Positions 15,823 through 24,046 of a DNA stretch of 40,798 bases are shown here, piece by piece. Each line of letters starts with the position of its first letter. The first letter of the stretch is position 1. Made by a program: the position numbers and the translations under genes. Origin of the DNA: Candidatus Solibacter sp. (GTDB lineage Bacteria; Acidobacteriota; Terriglobia; Bryobacterales; Bryobacteraceae); NCBI GenBank assembly GCA_025361425.1, contig JANYAH010000087.1, forward strand, positions 1-40,798. Direction: 5' to 3'. The notes under the pieces are model-generated. The model did no database searches. It saw only the letters and a program-made list of their open reading frames with translations, and had not been told where the DNA came from.

Positions 15823-16857
15823 TTACTCGCCGGCTGTGCCCAGCGGCGCCAATTGATAGATCCGCGCCTCGTTCGCTCCCAGCGCAGCGATCTGCGCGTT
15901 GGGCCGCGGCGTGGCATCATCCGCCGTATGGCAATTCTCGATCCACGCGCCGCAATCCATCAGCGCGAAGAATTCGCCCCCCGTATCGTGCACCGCGATC
16001 CGCGCCTGGTGGGTGTGCCCGATCACCGTCATCTTCAGCGCGCTGCCGAACTGGCGATTGGCCTCGGCGCATTTCTGCCGCGCCGCGTCCAGGTAGAGCA
16101 GCATCTCCTTGGGCGCCGCGCCTTCCACCTGCACGTTCCAGTTCGGCCCGTCATCGCCGGCGGCGCGCCAGTTCCCGGTGGGCGCCGGAGCCTGGTTGTG
16201 AATGAAGTCGCGAAAATCTCTTCCCGCCCGCCGCTTGCGGTTCAGCGGGCGCAGTTTCTCCAGATCCGCCGTTCCCGCCGGGTGCGAAGCCGTGAACTGG
16301 AACAGCACCAGATTCTTCAGCTCATTGGGTAGCTTCTCCACCCAGTCGAAGACATCGCCGTGCAGCAGCAGGACGGAAGGCGCCAGCACAAAAGACCGCT
16401 GCCACGCGTCGAAGTTGGGAAACCGGTAGAGATCGTAATCGTGATTGCCCAGCAGGAACTGCGCGTTGAGATCCGGATCGCGCAGCGCCACCAACAGACT
16501 CGCCCGATCGTTCTGGATCGCCGATGCCGCGTTGGCGTTCGGGTCCAGCCCGTCCACCTGCCGCCACAGATCGAACAGGTCGCCGATCTGATACACCACC
16601 ACTTCGCCCGCCGGGGCGGAAGCGAGTTTCAAGGCGCGCAGCGATTTCACCACGGTTTCGAGCAGCGCCGGATGGTTCGTGCCGTACCGGTATCCGCCGT
16701 CGACCCGGCGCGCGGCGGTGATCAGGTGGATGTCCGGAATAAATACGTGCAGTTCGTTAGCCTGCGGGAAGTTCAGCCGGTCGTCCCGGAGACGCGCCAC
16801 CAGCTGCACGCTGGCGATGGCCTGTAGACGCCCGAGAAGATCCGAATGCAGGCTCAT
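15823..16857 (-). CDS. Calcineurin-like metallophosphoesterase
   Basis: A 344-residue cytosolic enzyme with the full metal-binding set of the calcineurin-like superfamily: PDIH (D42, H44), GDLFD (D93), GNHD (N138-H139-D140), LLLHGD and GHTH near the C-terminus. These residues hold two metals that hydrolyse phosphomono- or diesters. A 100-residue insertion between LLLHGD and GHTH is rich in charged residues. The substrate is unknown; UDP-diacylglucosamine pyrophosphatases and related phosphodiesterases share the fold but not this length. The start ATG lies in an ATGA overlap with the stop of the upstream lipoprotein gene, so the two form an operon. Confidence 0.88.
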   Translation of the reverse strand: MSLHSDLLGRLQAIASVQLVARLRDDRLNFPQANELHVFIPDIHLITAARRVDGGYRYGTNHPALLETVVKSLRALKLASAPAGEVVVYQIGDLFDLWRQVDGLDPNANAASAIQNDRASLLVALRDPDLNAQFLLGNHDYDLYRFPNFDAWQRSFVLAPSVLLLHGDVFDWVEKLPNELKNLVLFQFTASHPAGTADLEKLRPLNRKRRAGRDFRDFIHNQAPAPTGNWRAAGDDGPNWNVQVEGAAPKEMLLYLDAARQKCAEANRQFGSALKMTVIGHTHQARIAVHDTGGEFFALMDCGAWIENCHTADDATPRPNAQIAALGANEARIYQLAPLGTAGE

Positions 16858-17357
16858 GGCTGCGACCGCCGCACGCTGCGCACCACCACAAGCTGCGTCA
16901 GCAGGTTACCCGACTGGCGGAAGATCCAGCAGTACTCGTCATCGCAGACCGCGAGCGGGTCCGGCACCTCCGGCCCGCGGTTGCGCGCATCAATCACCTG
17001 GGTCACCGCGATCCGCTTGCGGAAGATAGGCGCCGCCTGGCAAAGCGCCGCGGCGATGGCGCAAAAGTCCGAGGTCGCCAGGTTGGCGCGGATCTTCAGG
17101 TTGCCCGGGGCCGCCAGGGCGTCGAGGATTTGCTGGTGGCCCGCCGCCTGCGGGTCGGGTGCCGGGTTGCGGCCGAAGCGGTTGCCCCCATGCTCCAGGA
17201 AGCTCGCCACTTCCCCGCGCGCCGCCTGGTCCAAGGGCAGCGCCACCGCCGTGTCGTGGCTGCGAAACTGCTGTTCGCGCATAGCGACCACCGCCGGGTA
17301 GCGGACCGCGCAACCGGTGGCGAACCCCAGCGCCAGCACAAGCAACCGGTATCTCAT
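16854..17357 (-). CDS. Predicted lipoprotein of unknown function
   Basis: A 167-residue protein with a lipoprotein signal: MRYRLLVLALGFATGC, the Cys at 16 being the acylated residue. The mature part contains a region with QQFRSHDTAVALP, a helical middle, and a C-terminal beta segment (DDEYCWIFRQSGNLLTQLVV). Cysteines near residues 99, 105, 139 and 143 could form disulfides. No family is recognised. It overlaps the metallophosphoesterase by 4 nt (ATGA), so they are co-translated, which is odd because one product is exported and the other is not. Confidence 0.7.
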   Translation of the reverse strand: MRYRLLVLALGFATGCAVRYPAVVAMREQQFRSHDTAVALPLDQAARGEVASFLEHGGNRFGRNPAPDPQAAGHQQILDALAAPGNLKIRANLATSDFCAIAAALCQAAPIFRKRIAVTQVIDARNRGPEVPDPLAVCDDEYCWIFRQSGNLLTQLVVVRSVRRSQP

Positions 17358-17473
17358 TAGAAGGAGTTTACAGGAAAGGCCGCGCCGTGCATAGATTAAA
17401 AATCTGGAATAAAAATCTTGCTTCCCCGTAAGCTCCGGTGATAGGCTGAAGACGACGTGGAATGATTTAGGGT

Positions 17474-17515
17474 ATGTTGAGCCCTGCTAATTGCAACCAC
17501 GAAAAAAAGTGCTAA
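17474..17515 (+). CDS. Possible 13-residue leader peptide of an attenuator
   Basis: ATG at 17474 opens a 13-codon frame, MLSPANCNHEKKC, ending in TAA at 17513-17515. Two codons are Cys, one just before the stop, preceded by Lys-Lys. The stop overlaps the segment AAAGGCG (17514-17520) that can pair with the left arm of the terminator at 17547. This is the geometry of leader-peptide attenuation. Its ribosome binding site is poor (AGGG only 1 nt from the ATG), so translation is doubtful. Confidence 0.3.
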   Translation: MLSPANCNHEKKC

Positions 17516-17546
17516 AGGCGAGTCGGTCTGTTCGAAAAACATTTCG

Positions 17547-17578
17547 ACCCTGGCGCCTTTTTGGCCCCAGGGTTTTTT
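17547..17578 (+). terminator. Strong intrinsic terminator in the leader of the 17622 gene
   Basis: ACCCTGGCGCC (17547-17557) and GGCCCCAGGGT (17563-17573) pair over 11 positions with one mismatch, loop TTTTT, followed by a run of T. It lies 44 nt before the ATG of the next gene on the same strand, so it sits inside that gene's leader. AAAGGCG at 17514-17520 is complementary to CGCCTTT at 17554-17560 and could act as antiterminator. A further hairpin, TCGAAA/TTTCGA (17532-17547), lies between them. Confidence 0.75.
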
Positions 17579-17621
17579 GTTTGGGCGGGCAGGCCCCCAT
17601 CGCCGGATGCTGGAGGATTCG

Positions 17622-18035
17622 ATGAGCGTCTGGCCCAAAACACCGCCAGTTACTCCTTCGCTTTCGACTGCTGAAGGAGCCTTGGTTTCCGTCTCGATTC
17701 ATGTGGAGCCGCACTGCCTGGAATCGCTGCTCGAGGCGCTGGCCCTGGTAAGTTTCCCGATTAACCCGCAGATCTATCACGACGCGGCCCTGGTTTACCG
17801 CTACGCCGATGGGCGCGACGAAACCGAGTCCGTCACCCTGGTGGAATTCCCCGCCTACGAAGGCCGCCTGGATGAAGTGCGCCGCGCCGTGCAGGCTTGC
17901 GGCTTCCAGGCGGACTGTATCCACGCCATCGGCATGCTGGATGAGATCCAGTGTGACTTGCAACCGGAGCGGGCCCCCGAGGGCGCGGCATACGTCTCGC
18001 GCCATCGCGTGAAACGGCGCCCGGCTGTGGTCTAG
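17622..18035 (+). CDS. Conserved-looking orphan protein behind an attenuator
   Basis: A 137-residue soluble protein (ATG at 17622, TGGAGGA ending 4 nt upstream, a strong site). After a Ser/Pro-rich start it has two alpha-beta units: VSVSIHVEPHCLESLLEALA, and ESVTLVEFPAYEGRLDEVRR with ACGFQADCIHAIGMLDEIQ. The beta-alpha-beta pattern suggests a ferredoxin/ACT-like fold, but this is a guess from strand-helix spacing. Four cysteines are present. No family is recognised. The unusual feature is upstream: an intrinsic terminator with a possible antiterminator in its leader, implying expression controlled by premature termination. Confidence 0.7.
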   Translation: MSVWPKTPPVTPSLSTAEGALVSVSIHVEPHCLESLLEALALVSFPINPQIYHDAALVYRYADGRDETESVTLVEFPAYEGRLDEVRRAVQACGFQADCIHAIGMLDEIQCDLQPERAPEGAAYVSRHRVKRRPAVV

Positions 18036-18271
18036 CTAACGTGCGCGCAGCGCGCCGCACCAACTCGCGGGTAGTGCGCCGCGGCAAGTGGAAACTCTTC
18101 CAGCACCACTCCGCGCGGGCCGTGTCGAAACAGACGATGTTTACCTTGTGCAATGGTACTTTTTACCAGTCAAGCGTGTTTTGGCCGTTACGGCCGCAAT
18201 AATTTGCGCCATAATACGGACACAGCGTTACCGTGTGATAGGAACGCTGTCGATGCAGGTGTTGCCCAGCG

Positions 18272-19540
18272 ATGGCGATGTTACCCAAATGGATCTTTTG
18301 TAACGGACGGAGGAGGCAGGCGGAAACCTTCGCTTGTGCGTGGGTGGTAACATGCACTTGTCTTTCCGCCCAGGTTCTGATGCCAGCCGCCGGGCCCGGT
18401 GGCGCGGTGAGACTCTTCACCTCCGACGCGGCGATCCTCGAAGCCAGGGAAGTTCGTAAAGACGTTCCTTGCACCGTCACACCGGTCAAACCGGTACTCG
18501 GGTTCGACCTGAAGTTTCACGCCGGTTACGATGTCAGCATCCCGCTAAAGGACCTCGCCGGCAGCGATAACCTGCTGACCATGGTTTTCCGCGTGGCGCC
18601 CGATCAGAAGCCTGACGATGCGGTCTATTTCTCGCATCACTTTAATGTGCCGACGATCGAATCCGACGCCGGCGGCAGCGCCGTGCTGTCTGGAACCTTC
18701 GATGTGGGCGAGGGCAAATACCATGTCGATTGGTTGATGCGCGACCGTAGCGAGCGTGTCTGCTCCTTCAATTGGGAGAGCGAAGCGGTGCTGCCCACGA
18801 AGGATAAGCAGATCGCGCTCGACATCCCGGCCAGCGCCGTGCAACCCGCCGAAACCGAACCCTTCAAGCAGGAGCCCGCGGTAGCACGGGAAACGCAGGC
18901 GGACCAGCTCAACATCAAGGTGATGGTCAACTTCGCGCCGCAGGACTCGCTTTCGGCCACGCTCCAGCCCATCGATACCCACGCCCTGATCTCCATCCTG
19001 CGCAACATGGCGCGGGATCCGCGGATTACGAAGTTCAGCATCGTCGCCTTCAACATGCAGGAGCAGCGGGTGATTTACCGCCAGGAATCGGCCGCGCAGA
19101 TCGATTTCCCAGCCCTCGGCGAGGCGCTGCACTCGCTCAACCTCGGCACGGTGGATCTCAAACGGCTGGCGCAGAAGCACGGCGATGCCGAATTCCTGAC
19201 CAGTTTCATCACGCAGGAGATCAAAGACGGCAAGGAGCAGCCCGACGCCGTAATCATCGCCGGTCCGAAAGTTACCGTGGAAGGCGGTCTGCCGCAGGAA
19301 TCCTTCAGGGAGGTCGGCGATCTGAAGTTTCCGGTGTTCTACATGAACTACAACCTGAACCCGCAGGTCAATCCGTGGCGCGATGCGATCGGATCCGCGG
19401 TGAAAACGCTGAAGGGCGCCGAGTTCACCATCAGCCGACCGCGCGACCTCTTTTTTGCGTGGACGGAGATCATCGGCCGTATAGTAAAATTAAAGTTCGG
19501 AAAGACGGCAACCGCAAGCACTGGTGCGCCCGTCAGATAA
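18272..19540 (+). CDS. Secreted protein of unknown function, degenerate VWA-like fold
   Basis: A 422-residue protein. A hydrophobic stretch (FACAWVVTCTCLSAQV) near residues 20-35 looks like a signal peptide, so the true start may be internal; ATG at 18272 or 18278 are the available starts and neither has a good ribosome binding site. The first half is beta-rich (FDLKFHAGYDVSIPLKDLAG) and mentions no known motif. The second half (LNIKVMVNFAP, then RITKFSIVAFN, PDAVIIAGPKV, FPVFYMNYN) alternates strands and helices like a VWA fold but lacks the DxSxS metal site. It resembles other secreted acidobacterial proteins only in general. It is followed after 3 nt by the methyltransferase gene, so they are probably one operon. 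Confidence 0.65.
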   Translation: MAMLPKWIFCNGRRRQAETFACAWVVTCTCLSAQVLMPAAGPGGAVRLFTSDAAILEAREVRKDVPCTVTPVKPVLGFDLKFHAGYDVSIPLKDLAGSDNLLTMVFRVAPDQKPDDAVYFSHHFNVPTIESDAGGSAVLSGTFDVGEGKYHVDWLMRDRSERVCSFNWESEAVLPTKDKQIALDIPASAVQPAETEPFKQEPAVARETQADQLNIKVMVNFAPQDSLSATLQPIDTHALISILRNMARDPRITKFSIVAFNMQEQRVIYRQESAAQIDFPALGEALHSLNLGTVDLKRLAQKHGDAEFLTSFITQEIKDGKEQPDAVIIAGPKVTVEGGLPQESFREVGDLKFPVFYMNYNLNPQVNPWRDAIGSAVKTLKGAEFTISRPRDLFFAWTEIIGRIVKLKFGKTATASTGAPVR

Positions 19541-19543
19541 GTT

Positions 19544-20092
19544 ATGCGGGTTTTGCTCACTGCGTTCGTCCTCGCGTCGGCCGCGCTTCCCGCAGCCGCC
19601 CAGAAGTTTGGAGCCGCTGAGAACCTGGGGCCCGCCATCCCGACCCCACAATTCCTGGTGGACAGAATGCTGGAGGCCGGCCGCGTCAAACCGGGCGAGA
19701 CTGTGTTCGACCTGGGAAGCGGCGATGGCCGGGTGGTGATCACGGCGGCGCAGAATTTCGGCGCGCGTGCCGTAGGCGTCGAACTGATGCCCGATTTGGT
19801 CCGCAAAGCTCGTGAGCGCATCCGCGGCCTGGGACTGGCCGACCGTGTCAGCATCGTGGAAGGCAGCGCCTTGCGGGTGGACCTGAGTCCGGCGGACGTG
19901 GTGACGATGTGGTTCCTCACCAACTCCAACGACCGTCTACGCCCGCATCTGGAAAAGCAGCTCAAAATGGGCGCCCGGGTAGTCTCCAATGAGTTCCCCA
20001 TCCGCGGGTGGAAACCCACGGAGATGATTCAAATCAAGGTGGGCAAGATGGAACACACCATTTTTGTCTACGAAATCGGCCGCACGCAGTAG
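19544..20092 (+). CDS. N-terminally anchored class I SAM methyltransferase (FAM173-like)
   Basis: A 182-residue methyltransferase with an N-terminal hydrophobic segment (MRVLLTAFVLASAALPAAAQ) that looks like a signal peptide or membrane anchor. The SAM-binding domain starts at about residue 45: TVFDLGSGDGRVVITAA (motif I), AVGVELMPDLVRKAR, then FPIRGWKP. The order of FDLGSGDGR, VGxELxP and a final P-x-W-x-P is like the FAM173/ATPSc-KMT group, small membrane-anchored lysine methyltransferases first described in mitochondria. SAM is not normally present outside the cytoplasm, so an anchor facing the cytoplasm is more likely than export. The substrate is unknown. It lies 3 nt after the preceding secreted-protein gene. 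Confidence 0.8.
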   Translation: MRVLLTAFVLASAALPAAAQKFGAAENLGPAIPTPQFLVDRMLEAGRVKPGETVFDLGSGDGRVVITAAQNFGARAVGVELMPDLVRKARERIRGLGLADRVSIVEGSALRVDLSPADVVTMWFLTNSNDRLRPHLEKQLKMGARVVSNEFPIRGWKPTEMIQIKVGKMEHTIFVYEIGRTQ

Positions 20093-20112
20093 TGGCTAGT
20101 CGCGGAAGCACA

Positions 20113-20222
20113 TTCACCGCAGAGACGCGGAGACGCAGAGGAAAACGCTGAGAAAGCCAAACCCTGTTATCTGTTATCTGTTCTCTGCGCTTTTCTCAGC
20201 GTCTTTGCGTCTCCGCGGTGAA
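20113..20222. repeat. Dispersed-type inverted repeat between convergent genes
   Basis: The left arm begins TTCACCGCAGAGACGCGGAG at 20113 and runs to about 20155; the right arm (20191-20222) ends GCGTCTCCGCGGTGAA. The arms match well apart from an extra 10 nt on the left. Between them lie three copies of a 7-mer (CTGTTAT, CTGTTAT, CTGTTCT; 20164-20184). Arms of this CGCAGAGACGC type recur in many environmental bacterial genomes. It sits between convergent genes and probably folds into a bidirectional terminator. Confidence 0.75.
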
Positions 20223-20224
20223 GT

Positions 20225-21250
20225 CTACTTCGTCTTGCTGGCGTTTTCCAGCACGCTGCGCGCCAGGTAATTCTCGATCTTGGCGCCGTTGCGCGCGGTC
20301 TCGTAGTAGGCGGCGCGGAGCATCTGATCTTTGCTGTTGAGCAGCATGTCGCGGATATTCTGCTGGACGCGCGGGTCGTTCAATTCGCGCTGGCCGGCCG
20401 GTTCCCGGGTGATCACCCTGAGGATGCGGAAGCCTTCCGGGGTGGGGATGACCGGCGAGGTGCCGCCCTGCGGCAGGGAAACCACCATCTTGCGGAGTTC
20501 CGGGTTGACGCGTTCGAGATCGCTATCGCCCACGAACCCCATATCGCCGCCATTGGTCGCCGATTGGGGATCTTCCGAGTAATTCTGGGCCAGCGTGCGG
20601 AAATCCACGCCCTGGCGCAATTGGGCAGCGAGTCCTTCGATCTTGGCGCGCGCCTCCTTCTCGTTTTGGGCCTTACTGTTCTTGAGATTGCGCACATTCG
20701 GGTCGGGGAACGGCGTCACCAGAATCTGCGCGATGTGGGTAGTGGGCTCGGGCGGGTTAAAACTGGCTTTGTTGGCGTTGTAGAAACTCGTGATATCGCC
20801 GTCCGTGATGGTGATTTTGGAAGTAATTTCCTTGTTCACCAACTTGTCCACCGTCAACTTGCTGCGCACCTTAGCCTTCAGATCGTTGAGGGTCAAGTGC
20901 TGCGCGGAGAGCTGTTTTTCGAACTCTTCCTTGGTATAAGGCGCGCGCATTTTGGAGACTTCGGCCTCCACGTCCGCATCCACCGCGGCCAGACCCAGTT
21001 TCTCGGCGCGCTGCAGCATGATCTCCTGGATGATCATGCTGGAGAGCAGATCGATCTTCTGCGCCATGATCTGGTCTTCGCTGGCTCCTTCGGCCTGCTG
21101 GGCGTTGGATTGATAAGTCTTATCCAGTTCGGCGATGGTGATGGCGTGCCCGTTCACCTCAGCCGCGACATTTGCTGGCGGCGAGTGCTTGCAGGATGCG
21201 AGAAAGAGCGCGGAGACACCCGCGGCAAGGACAACAAGAATGCGGTTCAT
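20225..21250 (-). CDS. Lipoprotein parvulin isomerase of the EPS cluster (EpsD/SurA-like)
   Basis: A 341-residue lipoprotein: lipobox LFLASC with Cys20. The N-terminal half is a helical SurA/PrsA-type chaperone domain (AAEVNGHAITIAELDKTY, then IDLLSSMIIQEIMLQRAEKL). The parvulin domain is at about residues 165-270: THIAQILVTPFPDP, DFRTLAQNYSEDP, GGDMGFVGDSDLERVNPELR and EGFRILRV. It would isomerise prolyl bonds of periplasmic or outer-membrane proteins. Peptidyl-prolyl isomerases of the EpsD type are common partners in EPS loci, and the gene lies downstream of the BY-kinase on the same strand. A gap of 118 nt and a TACAAT box near its start suggest it may also have its own promoter. Confidence 0.88.
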   Translation of the reverse strand: MNRILVVLAAGVSALFLASCKHSPPANVAAEVNGHAITIAELDKTYQSNAQQAEGASEDQIMAQKIDLLSSMIIQEIMLQRAEKLGLAAVDADVEAEVSKMRAPYTKEEFEKQLSAQHLTLNDLKAKVRSKLTVDKLVNKEITSKITITDGDITSFYNANKASFNPPEPTTHIAQILVTPFPDPNVRNLKNSKAQNEKEARAKIEGLAAQLRQGVDFRTLAQNYSEDPQSATNGGDMGFVGDSDLERVNPELRKMVVSLPQGGTSPVIPTPEGFRILRVITREPAGQRELNDPRVQQNIRDMLLNSKDQMLRAAYYETARNGAKIENYLARSVLENASKTK

Positions 21251-21356
21251 TTTCGTGACCCCCTATTGTAGCCCAGGGGGGGGCCGAGTGGGCTTCGCCG
21301 GACAGGTTTCCCGCGGATCCCTGAAATGAGGCCGGGGAGCCGGACCTCCGCGTGGG

Positions 21357-21372
21357 ATGACCGTACGGTCAT
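21357..21372. promoter_or_regulatory. Perfect 16-bp palindrome at the end of the BY-kinase gene
   Basis: ATGACCGTACGGTCAT at 21357-21372 is a perfect palindrome with no spacer and overlaps the BY-kinase stop codon. It lies about 107 bp upstream of the isomerase start. The form suits a dimeric DNA-binding protein, but no partner is known. Confidence 0.35.
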
Positions 21373-22274
21373 TCGGCCTTGGAATAGTAGTAGGTGTACT
21401 TGCTGTAGAGTTCGGAAGCGCGGGCGCCGTTGGCTACGATGCCGAGGACGTTATTCTCGCAGAGAGACTGCATGGCGCGCGTCACATTGTCGAAGGTGGT
21501 GGAACCGATCTTGACCACGAGGACGGTGCCATCGGCCATGGTGGAAAGCAGGTTGGCGTCGGCTGAGAACAACAACGGCGGGGTATCGAAGATGGCCCAG
21601 TCGAAGCTGCGGGGGAGTTCCTCGAAGAGCAGCTTGGCCTGGCGCAAGTTGAGTAGTTCGAGCGGGTTCTTGACGGGCGAACCGGCGGGCAGCAGATAGA
21701 GATTCATGGCTTCCACGCGGCGGAGGGCCTGGGCGAAAGTACATTGGCCGGTGAGAAAATCGCTGAGCCCGGGAGCGCGGTCGATCTGAAAAAGGCTGTG
21801 GATGATAGGGCGGCGCAAATCGAAATCGCCAAGCAGGACGGAACTCTCCGCCAGGTGGCATTGCGCCAGGGCCAGGTTGACGGCGGTAAATGTCTTGCCT
21901 TCGGCCGGCGAGGGACTGGTGACCACGATGGTGTGTAACGGTTGCAGCGACTGAAGGTGGTTGAGCCGGGTGCGCAGGGTGCGAAACTCCTCGGACGGAG
22001 TTTCGTGGGAGTTGTTCAGATCGAGCAGGTGCGATTCCGGGGCGGGCGAGAATGGCACCACCTGGACCTGGGTGAGCATGCCGGGGTGGATGTTGAGCCG
22101 CATCGGGGTAACGGGGGGTGCCGTCGCCGCGCCGTTGACCGGTCCGTCGGGCAGATGAAGATCGGGGTTAAGGGTGCCGGCGGCAACCACCTGGTCCGGA
22201 ACCACGGGCGGCTCTTCGGGAGGCATCATGCCGCCCATTTCCGCCCGCCTCAATGCATCGTGTACTCTACTCAT
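21369..22274 (-). CDS. Bacterial tyrosine kinase (BY-kinase), CpsD/EpsG type
   Basis: A 301-residue cytoplasmic ATPase that autophosphorylates on tyrosine and, with its Wzz-like membrane partner, controls polysaccharide chain assembly. The Pro-rich N-terminal 90 residues are followed by the kinase: EEFRTLRTRL, Walker A SPSPAEGKT at 120-128, Walker A' LLGDFDLRRP at 147-156, and Walker B DWAIFDTPPLL. The C-terminus YSKYTYYYSKAE is the tyrosine cluster typical of these kinases. The membrane activator is the gene 42 nt upstream, a separate protein as in Firmicutes and PEP-CTERM-type EPS loci. Confidence 0.92.
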   Translation of the reverse strand: MSRVHDALRRAEMGGMMPPEEPPVVPDQVVAAGTLNPDLHLPDGPVNGAATAPPVTPMRLNIHPGMLTQVQVVPFSPAPESHLLDLNNSHETPSEEFRTLRTRLNHLQSLQPLHTIVVTSPSPAEGKTFTAVNLALAQCHLAESSVLLGDFDLRRPIIHSLFQIDRAPGLSDFLTGQCTFAQALRRVEAMNLYLLPAGSPVKNPLELLNLRQAKLLFEELPRSFDWAIFDTPPLLFSADANLLSTMADGTVLVVKIGSTTFDNVTRAMQSLCENNVLGIVANGARASELYSKYTYYYSKAE

Positions 22275-22316
22275 GAATTCTCCCCCAGGCGGCGGGTTTG
22301 GCGATTCCTATCATTT

Positions 22317-24002
22317 CTATGTGCCCTGGCCATAGTTATGGTAGTAGGCCGCGGCGCTCATCGCGATAGACCCGATAATAATCGCGCTGGACCAGGCGAG
22401 CCACAAAATACGCCGTTTGCGGCGCACCAGGAGCGCGTTTTCCAGCAGCGGGATGCTGCTCAGCACGGGCAGATTGGTATAGGCGCGGATGTCTTTCAAA
22501 TTCTTCAGGGAGGTATCCTTCATCTCCTTGGCACCGGCCAGCACGATGCCGAGCATCAGGCCAATGCCGGTGCCAATGGCCGCCATTTGGGGGCGGTTGG
22601 GCTCGGAGGGCGACTGCGGGTCGCTGGCGGGATCGAGCACTTCCAGGTTCTCACCGATTCTGCGGTCTTCCAGATTCCTGGCGGTGTCGGAGACCTGGTT
22701 TTTGCGTTGAAAATCTTCGTAGCTCTGCTTGGCGACCGCGAGATCGCGGGCGAGGCCGAGGTACCGTCCTTCCAGTTGCGGGCTGCCTTCGACGCGCGAC
22801 TGGTAGTTGGCGATTGTCCGCGTCAGTTCCTGCATCTGCTTGAGCTTCTCGTTCATCTGCACACTCAGGTTTTGCATTTCGGTCTTGAGTAGGTTGTTGG
22901 ACGCGGTGAGATCCTGAACGGCCTTCAATGCCTGCTGATTGGGAATCCGTTTGATGGACGGGCCGGCCGCCGGAGCGGCAGCCTGTCTTTCCATGTCTTC
23001 CTTCTCGATGTCCAGGCGTCTTTTCTCGAGAGCCGCCAGCGAGCCCATGCGAGCTTTGATGGTGGGATGGTTGGGGGTCAACTGCTCCGTCAGGGCGGCG
23101 ATCTCCGACTGTAGATTCATGATTCTCTGATTGAGCTGGTTGAGGGTCTCGTTGCGGACCTGTACCTGCCCGCCGACGGCGACCTGATCCTCGAGAATGG
23201 AACTGTAGTAGTTAAGGTTGGTGTTGTTGTTCTGGATCTGGGTTTCGATCTGGAGTTTCTGTTGCTGAAGGCGGCTGAGACCTTCGTTGGCCTGCGACAC
23301 CATCAGCTGATAGGTGTTCAACTGTGCCACGTTGGCCTGGAATTGCTCGGGCAGGCGGCCCATATTCTCCATCTTGAACTTCGTCAGCGCCTGTTCCAGG
23401 GTGTCCACCCTTTCCTTGGCCTGCTTCATTTCGTCGCCCAGGAACTGGGAGGTGACGTTCGCCTGGTCCTTCTGCACTCTGGCGTTGGACTCCGTGAACT
23501 TGGTGACCAACTCTTGGACCACGGCATGGGCCTTGAACCGGTTAGAGTAAGAGAAGGATATGGTGAATGCCGACGCGTTGCGGCCGCCGCCGGGAGCTTC
23601 GATGGGTAGAATACGGATGGACTTGAGGCGCATATCCTGGATGACGTCTTCCATGGGATATCGCTGGAGTTCCTTGCGGTAGAGATCGAGAGCCGGACGC
23701 TGGATCAATTCCTGGAGACTGCCCCGGCTGAGGATTTCCTGCTGCATCTGCAGCAGGCGCTGCTGCATCTGCATGTTGACCACGGTGGGGACGAGGCTGG
23801 CGGAAATCTGCTGGGGAGTGATGCGCAATATCGCCTGGGAGACGTAGGTGTCGGGCCAGAGGAACGCGACCACGACCGCGACGACCAGGCCGCCAAACAT
23901 GGGCCCGATCAGCCAGGAGCGGTAGCGGCGGAACATGTCGATATAATCTTCGACGTCGGGGGGACGCCGGGTAACGGTCACGAAATTCTGTGGTGCTGCC
24001 AT
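22317..24002 (-). CDS. Polysaccharide chain-length determinant (Wzz/GNVR type)
   Basis: A 561-residue inner-membrane protein. The N-terminal Wzz part (PPDVEDYIDMFRRYRSWLIG, then a membrane span at about 32-52) leads to a long periplasmic region with coiled coils from about 185 to 440, including LTPNHPTIKARMGSL. A second pair of hydrophobic segments lies near the end (MAAIGTGIGLMLGIVLAGAK; then IIIGSIAMSAAAYY). It sets polymer length and activates the BY-kinase encoded next. The ATG at 24002 is preferred to a GTG at 24032 because it gives the usual short cytoplasmic N-terminus. The length and internal GNVR-like domain match the subfamily linked to exosortase/PEP-CTERM loci, though no exosortase is in the window. 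Confidence 0.9.
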   Translation of the reverse strand: MAAPQNFVTVTRRPPDVEDYIDMFRRYRSWLIGPMFGGLVVAVVVAFLWPDTYVSQAILRITPQQISASLVPTVVNMQMQQRLLQMQQEILSRGSLQELIQRPALDLYRKELQRYPMEDVIQDMRLKSIRILPIEAPGGGRNASAFTISFSYSNRFKAHAVVQELVTKFTESNARVQKDQANVTSQFLGDEMKQAKERVDTLEQALTKFKMENMGRLPEQFQANVAQLNTYQLMVSQANEGLSRLQQQKLQIETQIQNNNTNLNYYSSILEDQVAVGGQVQVRNETLNQLNQRIMNLQSEIAALTEQLTPNHPTIKARMGSLAALEKRRLDIEKEDMERQAAAPAAGPSIKRIPNQQALKAVQDLTASNNLLKTEMQNLSVQMNEKLKQMQELTRTIANYQSRVEGSPQLEGRYLGLARDLAVAKQSYEDFQRKNQVSDTARNLEDRRIGENLEVLDPASDPQSPSEPNRPQMAAIGTGIGLMLGIVLAGAKEMKDTSLKNLKDIRAYTNLPVLSSIPLLENALLVRRKRRILWLAWSSAIIIGSIAMSAAAYYHNYGQGT

Positions 24003-24046
24003 AACTTTGATCTCTGCCGGTTGCCGAGGCACCGCTGGGATGCGCC

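Noticed and set aside
17474-17580. Known riboswitch class (SAM-II, c-di-GMP, fluoride, preQ1) in the leader
   Set aside because: The short motif GCTAAAGG recalls SAM-II, but the rest of the conserved core of these classes is not present; kept only as an unassigned attenuator.
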